This document shows, piece by piece, positions 6,641-12,349 of a DNA stretch of 12,349 bases. Source of the DNA: Thermoplasmata archaeon (GTDB taxonomy: Archaea > Thermoplasmatota > E2 > DHVEG-1 > B8-G13); contig QMST01000002.1 in assembly GCA_003649745.1 (NCBI GenBank), positions 1 to 12,349 on the forward strand, written 5' to 3'. The notes beneath the pieces were generated by a model that saw nothing but the letters and a program-made list of their open reading frames with translations, had not been told where the DNA came from and did no database searches. Numbering within the stretch: position 1 is the first letter of the stretch; each line of letters opens with the position of its first letter. The position numbers and the translations under genes were made by a program.

Positions 6641-6729
6641 TCCCGCCTCCCGGATTTGAACCGGGGACCTGCCGGTAGCTGCCATCAGGTCTACAGCCGG
6701 CCGCTCCGGCCAGACTGAGCTAAGGCGGG
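6641..6729 (-). tRNA. tRNA-Tyr (anticodon GUA) with a 14-nt intron
   Basis: The gene is 89 nt and the mature tRNA 75 nt. Acceptor CCCGCCT pairs with AGGCGGG, giving the C1:G72 pair characteristic of archaeal tRNA-Tyr, with discriminator A73. The D stem is GCTC/GAGC, the anticodon stem GCCGG/CCGGC with mature loop CTGTAGA (anticodon GUA, G37), variable loop AGGTC, T arm CCCGG-TTCAAAT-CCGGG. The anticodon loop is split after position 37 by a short intron (6677-6690). No CCA is encoded. G37 makes this tRNA a possible substrate of the Trm5 encoded downstream on the same strand. A TATA-like TTTAAAAG lies 27-34 nt upstream. Confidence 0.95.
6677..6690 (-). other. 14-nt bulge-helix-bulge intron in tRNA-Tyr
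   Basis: The intron sequence on the minus strand is ACCTGATGGCAGCT, inserted between positions 37 and 38. Loop bases C32-U33-G34-U35 pair with intron bases 9-12 (GCAG, one U:G), giving the 4-bp central helix. The flanking 3-nt bulges are A36-G37^A and C-U^A38. This is the motif cut by archaeal tRNA splicing endonuclease. The distal helix is almost missing: only one pair closes the 5-nt terminal loop. Confidence 0.9.
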
Positions 6730-6755
6730 GTTTCAAATAAAAGATGATGAGAACA

Positions 6756-6769
6756 CTTTTAAATATTTA
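6756..6769 (-). promoter_or_regulatory. TATA box of tRNA-Tyr
   Basis: AAATATTTAAAAG on the minus strand ends 27 nt before the first base of the tRNA, the standard archaeal distance. Confidence 0.6.
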
Positions 6770-6820
6770 CCACTTTTTAAAACTTACTTCCAAACTTGTA
6801 AAATGTTTAAAATCGCAACG

Positions 6821-6829
6821 TTTATAAAT
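6821..6829 (+). promoter_or_regulatory. TATA box of the surface-protein transcript
   Basis: TTTATAAAT is a good archaeal TATA box. Centred at 6825, it predicts transcription start near 6850, about 195 nt before the surface-protein ATG. A weaker alternative (GTTTAAAAT, about 6805-6813) would start near 6835. Confidence 0.55.
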
Positions 6830-6841
6830 GACCTAATTATT

Positions 6842-7029
6842 TAAGGTAAAAGAATTCCCGGTGAGGAAAAAAGCATACCTTAGCACCCTCCTGAAATATT
6901 TTGTTATGATGGAGGCAATGCTATGTGTATGACCCAGCTTGCGGTGCAGGCTGGGTAAAATGTGAAAAAGTTTACAAAGAAAGCCGGGATGAGTAGGTAT
7001 AAACAAGAAGAGAAGGGTTGAAAAAATTA
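6842..7029 (+). ncRNA. Structured 5' leader of the surface-protein gene (candidate cis-regulatory RNA)
   Basis: This stretch has no long ORF but several inverted repeats. (a) TAAGGTA 6842-6848 pairs with TACCTTA 6876-6882, though the 5' arm may lie before the transcript start. (b) CCTCC 6887-6891 pairs with GGAGG 6911-6915, with GCA/TGC outside. (c) ACCCAGCTTGC 6932-6942 pairs with GCAGGCTGGGT 6946-6956, an 11-bp stem (one U:G) closed by a GGU triloop. (d) TCCCGG 6856-6861 pairs with CCGGGA 6984-6989 over long range; if (a) also forms, this makes a pseudoknot. Element (b) would hide the only good Shine-Dalgarno of a small upstream ORF. These are hand-found pairings; no folding energy or covariation was computed. 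The class of RNA is unknown, and a plain mRNA leader remains possible. Confidence 0.45.
6923..6958 (+). CDS. Possible 11-codon upstream ORF (leader peptide)
   Basis: ATG at 6923 opens a frame reading MCMTQLAVQAG before TAA at 6956-6958. GGAGG at 6911-6915 stands 7 nt upstream, a better-spaced ribosome-binding site than that of the surface-protein gene itself. Codons 4-11 and the first base of the stop coincide with the 11-bp hairpin (6932-6956), so translation of this peptide would melt it. This suggests, but does not prove, a leader-peptide switch. The motif GGAGG could also occur by chance. Confidence 0.3.
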   Translation: MCMTQLAVQAG

Positions 7030-7035
7030 GGAGGG
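7030..7035 (+). promoter_or_regulatory. Shine-Dalgarno site of the surface protein
   Basis: GGAGGG ends 11 nt before the ATG at 7047, which in turn starts a well-formed signal peptide, so the start codon is well supported. Confidence 0.75.
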
Positions 7036-7046
7036 AATGATAAAAA

Positions 7047-10000
7047 ATGGAAAGAAATATTAGAGGAAAGTTATCGGCACCAATAATCGCATTATTAGTA
7101 ATACTAGCTGTTTTCACTACAATGTTTGGCAGTGTAACTGCAGAAGAACCTGAAACATTCAATATCACCTATCCGGATAAGGATATCTGGATTGGTCCAG
7201 ATAATACTACAACAGAGATCAATATAACATGGGGATCTTCAACAAATGCAACCTGGTATAACATTACAATAGTAAATTCAACAACATCTCAAACATATAA
7301 TGCTAGTAGTAATACTTCTTATGTATGGAATATAAGCAATCTTCCGGATGGCATATACTGGATAAATGTTACTGCCTATAACTCCACTGAACCTTCTCAG
7401 AATCTTACTTATGCGAGCAACAATAACATCGCCATTGTAATAGCAAGGACATTCCATATCGATGCACCAACAGAAGATCCTAAATATTGGAATGTTACAA
7501 ATGCATTTACAAAGGTTAGCCTGAATATATCTTGGACGGAAGCAGCAAATGCTACTAACTACACTGTAGTAATTAAAGGTAGCACTCCAGTAACCAACAA
7601 CACAACTAATAAAACCTGGGCTGAAGTAGAATGGTTTGTTTACGAGGATGGCACGTATAAGATAAGTGTGATGGCAACCAATACTAGCTTATATCCTCAG
7701 CATATATATGCATCGAATAATAACAAGACAGTTATTGTTAATGTAGGTACCCCTGGTGTTGATGTATGGGAAGGTGGTAACACCACGGTTGGAGATGATG
7801 TACTTAACACATCAACAAGTGACATCAAATATGGTGTGACAAAGAACATCGTTGTAAACGGTAGTGCAAACTGGGGTTCTGGGAAATACTGTCTCTATTA
7901 CCCTGTGTATAGTGGTAGCTATTCTGAAGGTGCAGGATCATATAACCTAACCTGGGCTAAGTACAAGGGTAGTGGTAGTGGAGATGCACCAGAGATTGAA
8001 CCATCTGCTGGTGATTATACCTTTGGAGAGGGTACACTTGAAAACGATGTCGTTTTTAACAGATCAGGTTTGTGGTTAATAGGTCCAAAAGATAACTTCA
8101 GTCCAGATGCGTCCACAGCCGAGAGGATGGACGCAACCATACCAGCATGGTTCTGGGTTAACACATCACAGGAGTACGATGTAGATGTAGATTCAGCCAC
8201 ATGGAAATATGATGCATCTGGTGATGTTACAGTAACAGTTACAAAGGATGGTAGCCCAGTGGATTCAATGGTAGCTATTATAGCAGATGATACTACAAAG
8301 TTGATTGAAGAATGGAATGAAAATCAACTCACAGACACAAATGGGCAGGTCACAGCAGCAAAAAATGCTACAGCATTCTCACATGCTGGCACCTATACTG
8401 TATTAGCTTACTGGGATGCCGATGGAGCCGGTGACGAGTCAGGAAGTAGTATAAGGTACCGTGAGGGCACTAATGGTCGTAGATATTACAATGATACTTA
8501 TGGAAGCGGCTTGTTTACAGGTAGTGCAGACAAATATAACTACTACCTATGCGGCCCGTGGGATCCACCGGAATACAATGCATCATCTAAGACAATAACT
8601 GTTGAATCAAACACACCAGTATTTAGTGTTGAAAATGCCACACAATACTGGAACTTCACAGGCAATGTAACCATAACCGTAAAAGATGCAAATGATGAGA
8701 ATCTCACTATGACTGCTTTAACAACTACTATTACTTTATTCAACAGCACCGGCAACAAAAATGATTGGAAATCGATAAACAGCGCATACTATAACTTTAC
8801 AGTCTACGATGGGAAGATAATAATCGGACCAAATCTTACGGAAAGCTATGGCTGGGGAATAGGTAAGGATGGCTGCCATTGGGCTGACGCGGGTGACACG
8901 ATATATGTAGTTGTAGCAGTTGACCTTGCAGGTAATACTACAGAGGAATGGAATGGCACAACAAGTTTCACCATTGCATCTGCACCAAAACTTCAGATTG
9001 AATTAGTCGACCCATCTGACGGGAAAATTGATCCATTAACTCAGGCAACTACTATGCCTATTTCTATAAAGTTCAAAATAGTAAATGAATCACACGCTTA
9101 TCTCTCTGAGAGCGATGTAGGCGCAGAAAATGTAATCATTTCCGGAGACGCATTGTTATTGTCAGATAGTGGTATGAGTCTGGAAGATTGGAAAAACAAT
9201 ACACCATTCACATACACTATTACAGGCGATGTGTGGGAAGTAGAACTCATACCAGTTATGGATATAAACGGTGGAAAAATCGAAATAACAGTTACATACG
9301 AAAATAACACTGCCAATGCAACAATCACCATATCAAATGGATCTGTTGTTTCAATGAGTCCAAGTAGTTTCCAGATAGGTGAAAACAGAACTTTGACTGT
9401 AAATGTAAAAGATTCATCTGGTGCAACATATAACAATGCAAACGTTTATCTCTACTGGTTGAAAGATGATGGAACTATAGACACTGCAAACGAAGTTGAC
9501 AACACATCTGGTGGTGGTAGCGGAGGAGCATACAATTTCCTATTGAACACCACTGAGCAAGGCAACGAAGCACCTGAATATCTGGTGGCCTATGTAAACC
9601 TATCAAATGTTGGTTATGGTTATGCAGTTACAAAAATGGAACCACGTAATGATATGAAAGTTGAGATTTCACCAGTAGAAGTGATGGCTGGTGCCAAGAC
9701 AGAGTTCACAATTAATGTGACCCTAGTGAGTGAGAACGGTAGCTACCCTGATACGACAGATCTTAAAATAGAGATCTATGATGCCAATGGAACAAATGTC
9801 ACAGATGACGCTACAGTAACAGACCTCACCAGTTCAGATGTAGACGGAAAGGTTAACATTTCAGTTGAAGGACACTTCTTCAAAGCAGGTACATACACAA
9901 TTTATGCACACAATAAATCCCATGACAGCACAGGTTACAATGCAACATTAACAGTATATGCAGTAAACGTAGCAAGCAATCCATCGGCACTAGCATGGCC

Positions 10001-11180
10001 AACAGATAAAAATGTCTCAGTAACATTCACACTAACATACAAGGATGGAACAAATGCCGGAAACGGTACACTCAAGATAGAGAACATTACTAAATCTGGA
10101 TCTGGAGAGTACGTACCAGACAGTAATGAATCATCTCAAGTAGATGTTGTAAATGGTACCGTGACAATAGAACACGTCAACGTGTCAGGTTTGACAGCAG
10201 ATGATCTACCATTTAACATAACATTCACATTCACACCAACAGGTGGACAAGAAGCAGACTGCACTGGATTGCTCCAGATAACAACAGCCATAGCAACGCC
10301 AGATCCAGCAATAATATATGTTGGAGAGACGACACAGGTAAAAATAACATTAACACATCCAGGAACATTAACACATCCAGGAACAGGTCAACCAATACCT
10401 GGTGTAAATGTTGGATTAGACTCAAAAGACCCGGAGAAGAGCACAACAATACTGGCAAAGGTACCGCAAAATGAGACAACAAACACGGCTGGAGAATGTT
10501 ACTTCACCATAAAAGCAGAAGCCAGTGGAAATATAACAATATTCATAGAAGGCGGCTATGATCCAGACAACAAGTATGTGATAAAAGCAATGAACAAACA
10601 AGCTATGACAGTAGAAGTTTCAAAATCATCGGTTAACGAGGGAGAAAGCTTCATAGTAACAGTAAAAGACAGCTCAGGAACAGGTATAGAAGGAGTACTC
10701 GTAACAGTATCAGGTATAGGATTATCTGATTACACTGGTAGCGATGGTACAGTAACATTCACTGCACCAGAAGATGTTGGCGCAAACATACAATGCCAGA
10801 TATACGCGAGCAAAGATGGATACTATGTAGAAGGAAACCTGCCAACTATAACAATAATACACCTACCACAATTAACAGTCACAACAGACAAAGCAACATA
10901 CAATGAGGGAGACAAGGTAACAGTAACGGTTTCAGAGAATGGAGCATCAGTATACCTAAACGATGAGTTCAAAGGAATAGCAGCAGGTGGAACATTCACA
11001 TTCACTGCACCAGAGGTTGACAAAGATACAACATACACAATAACCGTAGAAAAAACAGGGTTCAAATCAGCATCCACAGAGATAACAGTAAAGAACAAGG
11101 CAGGAGTACCAGGATTCGAACTGGTAACACTAATAGCAGCACTTGGAATAGCACTGATACTATTAAGAAGACGCCGCTAA
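7047..11180 (+). CDS. Large S-layer-like surface glycoprotein with PGF-CTERM anchor
   Basis: This 1377-residue secreted protein has a signal peptide (basic residues 3-8, hydrophobic core 12-26, likely cleavage after A32). At the far end is a PGF-CTERM signal: PGF at 1355-1357, a hydrophobic segment (about 1359-1373) and four arginines. Archaeosortase A is known to cut such signals and replace them with a lipid. The body is beta-rich and packed with N-x-S/T sequons, suggesting dense N-glycosylation. Two tandem fibronectin/Ig-like repeats open it (about 36-132 and 135-233, both ending in 'YASNNN'). Near the end two Ig-like units (about 1186-1271 and 1273-1351) share 'NEGE/D' starts and 'TFTAPE' strands. 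I see no catalytic motif. It is probably an S-layer or adhesin-type envelope protein. A GT2 gene follows. The last third uses more A-ending codons than the first. Confidence 0.88.
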   Translation: MERNIRGKLSAPIIALLVILAVFTTMFGSVTAEEPETFNITYPDKDIWIGPDNTTTEINITWGSSTNATWYNITIVNSTTSQTYNASSNTSYVWNISNLPDGIYWINVTAYNSTEPSQNLTYASNNNIAIVIARTFHIDAPTEDPKYWNVTNAFTKVSLNISWTEAANATNYTVVIKGSTPVTNNTTNKTWAEVEWFVYEDGTYKISVMATNTSLYPQHIYASNNNKTVIVNVGTPGVDVWEGGNTTVGDDVLNTSTSDIKYGVTKNIVVNGSANWGSGKYCLYYPVYSGSYSEGAGSYNLTWAKYKGSGSGDAPEIEPSAGDYTFGEGTLENDVVFNRSGLWLIGPKDNFSPDASTAERMDATIPAWFWVNTSQEYDVDVDSATWKYDASGDVTVTVTKDGSPVDSMVAIIADDTTKLIEEWNENQLTDTNGQVTAAKNATAFSHAGTYTVLAYWDADGAGDESGSSIRYREGTNGRRYYNDTYGSGLFTGSADKYNYYLCGPWDPPEYNASSKTITVESNTPVFSVENATQYWNFTGNVTITVKDANDENLTMTALTTTITLFNSTGNKNDWKSINSAYYNFTVYDGKIIIGPNLTESYGWGIGKDGCHWADAGDTIYVVVAVDLAGNTTEEWNGTTSFTIASAPKLQIELVDPSDGKIDPLTQATTMPISIKFKIVNESHAYLSESDVGAENVIISGDALLLSDSGMSLEDWKNNTPFTYTITGDVWEVELIPVMDINGGKIEITVTYENNTANATITISNGSVVSMSPSSFQIGENRTLTVNVKDSSGATYNNANVYLYWLKDDGTIDTANEVDNTSGGGSGGAYNFLLNTTEQGNEAPEYLVAYVNLSNVGYGYAVTKMEPRNDMKVEISPVEVMAGAKTEFTINVTLVSENGSYPDTTDLKIEIYDANGTNVTDDATVTDLTSSDVDGKVNISVEGHFFKAGTYTIYAHNKSHDSTGYNATLTVYAVNVASNPSALAWPTDKNVSVTFTLTYKDGTNAGNGTLKIENITKSGSGEYVPDSNESSQVDVVNGTVTIEHVNVSGLTADDLPFNITFTFTPTGGQEADCTGLLQITTAIATPDPAIIYVGETTQVKITLTHPGTLTHPGTGQPIPGVNVGLDSKDPEKSTTILAKVPQNETTNTAGECYFTIKAEASGNITIFIEGGYDPDNKYVIKAMNKQAMTVEVSKSSVNEGESFIVTVKDSSGTGIEGVLVTVSGIGLSDYTGSDGTVTFTAPEDVGANIQCQIYASKDGYYVEGNLPTITIIHLPQLTVTTDKATYNEGDKVTVTVSENGASVYLNDEFKGIAAGGTFTFTAPEVDKDTTYTITVEKTGFKSASTEITVKNKAGVPGFELVTLIAALGIALILLRRRR
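10346..10381 (+). repeat. Tandem 18-bp direct repeat inside the surface-protein gene
   Basis: The unit AACATTAACACATCCAGG occurs twice head to tail without a mismatch (10346-10363 and 10364-10381). It duplicates six residues in frame (TLTHPG-TLTHPG, about residues 1101-1112). Identical copies at DNA level suggest a recent slippage duplication, so the copy number may vary between strains. Confidence 0.9.
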
Positions 11181-11186
11181 AACAAA

Positions 11187-11228
11187 CCCCTTCTTTTTCT
11201 CCTTTTAAATATCATTTTTTATTTTCCT
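11187..11228 (+). terminator. T-rich terminator after the surface-protein gene
   Basis: Several T runs (CTTTTTC near 11192-11198, TTTT near 11203-11206, TTTTTT near 11215-11220, then TTTT) follow the stop, fitting oligo-T termination. No hairpin is obvious. Confidence 0.5.
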
Positions 11229-11249
11229 CTGTTTTACTGATGATTAGGT

Positions 11250-11257
11250 TTATAATA
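11250..11257 (+). promoter_or_regulatory. TATA box of the glycosyltransferase gene
   Basis: TTATAATA lies 30-37 nt before the ATG at 11288, predicting transcription start about 5-10 nt before the start codon. No Shine-Dalgarno motif is present, so the message is probably almost leaderless, unlike the long leader of the surface-protein gene. Confidence 0.5.
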
Positions 11258-11287
11258 CCAGATCAAGATACGGGATACTAGTTTTCT

Positions 11288-11980
11288 ATGAAGATAAGCA
11301 TAATCATACCAACCCTGAATGAGGAAAAAGGCATAGGAAAAACAATAGACAGCATAAAAAAAGATGTTTTCAAAAAAAACAAATGGGATCTAGAGATAAT
11401 AATAGTGGATGGAAACTCCACGGACAAAACCCGAGAAATAGCAGAGAAAAAAGGAGCAAAGATAATAATCGAACCAAGAAAAGGCTACGGAAGAGCCTAC
11501 AAAACAGGTCTAAAACATGCAACAGGAGACATAATAGTAACAGGAGATGCAGATGCCACATATCCATTTGACAAAATACACGAGTACATACAAACGCTAA
11601 TAGACCAGGATCTTGATTTTATAACAACAAACAGATTTGCCAAACAGGAAAAAGGCGCAATGAGTGTAAAACACAGATTTGGAAACCTAATACTCTCAAC
11701 AGCATTAAGAATACTATTTTTCATAAAATTGAAAGACTCCCAGTCAGGGATGTGGATTTTTAAAAAGGAGGCATTGAAACACATACAACCCTTGGAAAAA
11801 TTTGATGATGGAATGCCATTTAGCGAGGAGATAAAAATAGAGATGTTCAAAAACAAGAAACTAAAATGCAGGGAAATACCCTCCATACTCTACACACGTG
11901 AGGGTAAAGCAAAACTGCAAAGTTTCAAAGATGGTTGGAAAAACCTCAATTTTTTACTCAAAAAAAGAACACAAACATAA
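11288..11980 (+). CDS. Family 2 glycosyltransferase, dolichol-phosphate-sugar synthase-like
   Basis: This 230-residue GT-A enzyme probably transfers a sugar from a nucleotide donor to a polyprenyl (dolichol) phosphate. Motifs in order: ISIIIPTLNEE (3-13), VDGNSTDKT (40-48), KGYGRAYKTG (65-74), the metal-binding TGDADATYPF (85-94, DxD-like D87-A-D89), and DSQSGMWIF (150-158). The C-terminal 'YTREGKAKLQSFKDG' (202-216) is typical of Dpm1/AglJ-like enzymes. There is no C-terminal membrane anchor; segment 133-146 is only moderately hydrophobic. It has its own promoter, 107 nt after the surface-protein gene. Since that protein is rich in sequons, a role in building its N-glycan is a fair inference from context, not shown by the sequence. 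The sugar donor and the exact aglycon cannot be told. Confidence 0.87.
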   Translation: MKISIIIPTLNEEKGIGKTIDSIKKDVFKKNKWDLEIIIVDGNSTDKTREIAEKKGAKIIIEPRKGYGRAYKTGLKHATGDIIVTGDADATYPFDKIHEYIQTLIDQDLDFITTNRFAKQEKGAMSVKHRFGNLILSTALRILFFIKLKDSQSGMWIFKKEALKHIQPLEKFDDGMPFSEEIKIEMFKNKKLKCREIPSILYTREGKAKLQSFKDGWKNLNFLLKKRTQT

Positions 11981-11992
11981 TAAACCAAAAAG

Positions 11993-12000
11993 TTTAAAAA
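11993..12000 (+). promoter_or_regulatory. Candidate TATA box of the AAA+ ATPase gene
   Basis: TTTAAAAA sits 38-45 nt before the proposed TTG start, placing the transcript start near 12022 and leaving a short leader that includes the GGTGG ribosome-binding motif at 12028-12032. Confidence 0.45.
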
Positions 12001-12037
12001 TTATTATACTCTATAGTTTTAGTAACTGGTGGTTCAA

Positions 12038-12349
12038 TTGGAGAATCCTTTCATATTTGGCAAAGCAGTCACAGGAGAAAATTTTATAGATAGAGAGAGG
12101 GAGATAAAGGAGCTAAAATCCAGTTTGCTATCAGGGCAGAACATATTATTGTTTTCCCCAAGGAAAATAGGAAAGACATCTCTAATAAAGGAGACTTTTA
12201 GGAGAACAAAAAATGTAGCTTGTATCTATATAGATCTCTGGCAGACGGCCTCCATATATTCTTTATCACGAGAGATAATAAACAAGGTCGTTGAGAAAAC
12301 ATATAGCTCAGTCGAGAAATTAGCATTAGATATGAAACACCTTTTAAAA
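12038..12349 (+). CDS. Archaeal AAA+ ATPase (Arch_ATPase/STAND-like), 5' part only
   Basis: The frame is open to the right edge of the window, giving the first 104 residues. The N-terminal 'ENPFIFGKAVTGENFIDREREIKEL' (given here as 2-9, 10-19, 20-26) is the hallmark entry of archaeal ATPases of this family, including the 'FIDRE' box. The Walker A loop is SPRKIGKTSL (40-49), with Ser in place of the first Gly. 'CIYIDLWQT' follows as the next beta strand; Walker B and the C-terminal region lie outside. The start is TTG at 12038: it gives the family's usual N-terminus and has GGTGG 5 nt upstream. An in-frame stop at 12023-12025 leaves only GTG 12029 or CTG 12026 as alternatives. The family has many uncharacterised members; the partner or process served here is not evident. 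Confidence 0.85.
   Translation, partial: MENPFIFGKAVTGENFIDREREIKELKSSLLSGQNILLFSPRKIGKTSLIKETFRRTKNVACIYIDLWQTASIYSLSREIINKVVEKTYSSVEKLALDMKHLLK

Noticed and set aside
6862..6912. Box C/D-like sRNA: GTGAGGA (6862-6868), CTGA (6891-6894) and ATGATGG (6906-6912)
   Set aside because: Both C-like boxes carry a mismatch and no terminal D box or closing stem was found at the right place; the region fits better as a gene leader.
7047..11180. Long antisense frames under the surface-protein gene (for example 9098-9436 and 10823-11098, minus)
   Set aside because: They mirror the repetitive Thr/Asn/Val codon pattern of the real gene and show no start signals or family motifs.
11898..12089. Plus-strand frame between the glycosyltransferase and ATPase genes
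   Set aside because: It overlaps both genes in another frame and has low-complexity, basic residues; the ATPase frame starting at 12038 has family motifs.
1..12349. CRISPR array, insertion sequence, integrase or attachment site at the tRNA genes
   Set aside because: No regularly spaced repeats, transposase or integrase motifs, or repeated tRNA 3' fragments were seen.

Overview
The window is archaeal and most likely euryarchaeal. The evidence is an L10(P0)-L12(P1) ribosomal stalk pair with the archaeal acidic tail, a family-B DNA polymerase, an archaeal-type phosphopantetheine adenylyltransferase, a Trm5-type tRNA methyltransferase, a tRNA-Tyr with a C1:G72 pair and a bulge-helix-bulge intron, TATA-box promoters, and a giant secreted protein ending in a PGF-CTERM sorting signal. 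DNA is A+T rich. The polymerase has unusual motif A and B residues that, from memory, resemble the Thermoplasmata-type enzyme; this lineage guess is not tested.

Layout: (1) 1-741, plus strand: the 3' end of the L10/P0 gene and all of L12/P1. (2) 812-3664, minus strand: DNA polymerase B. It is divergent across a 108-bp promoter region from a histone-deacetylase-family hydrolase (3773-4786, plus). (3) 4789-6437, minus strand: a compact cluster read as trm5, tRNA-Thr, coaD and a small unknown protein. The trm5 reading frame runs into the tRNA-Thr gene and stops inside its anticodon loop. coaD starts 7 nt after the mature tRNA 3' end. (4) 6438-7046, mostly non-coding: an intron-containing tRNA-Tyr (minus) and a long, structured leader (plus) with an apparent 11-codon upstream ORF. 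(5) 7047-11180, plus: a 1377-residue S-layer-like, heavily sequon-bearing surface protein anchored by PGF-CTERM. (6) 11288-11980, plus: a GT2 glycosyltransferase of the dolichol-phosphate-sugar synthase type, plausibly serving N-glycosylation of such surface proteins. (7) 12038-end, plus: the start of an archaeal AAA+ ATPase, cut by the window edge.

No CRISPR array, insertion sequence, integrase or defence locus was seen. The window looks like ordinary chromosomal backbone with a surface-protein locus. The points most worth a second look are the trm5/tRNA-Thr/coaD overlap, the structured leader with its upstream ORF ahead of the surface-protein gene, the Trm5 without the usual N-terminal D1 domain, the divergent polymerase motifs, a P0 without its acidic tail, and a small unknown protein whose C-terminus resembles a stalk-protein tail.
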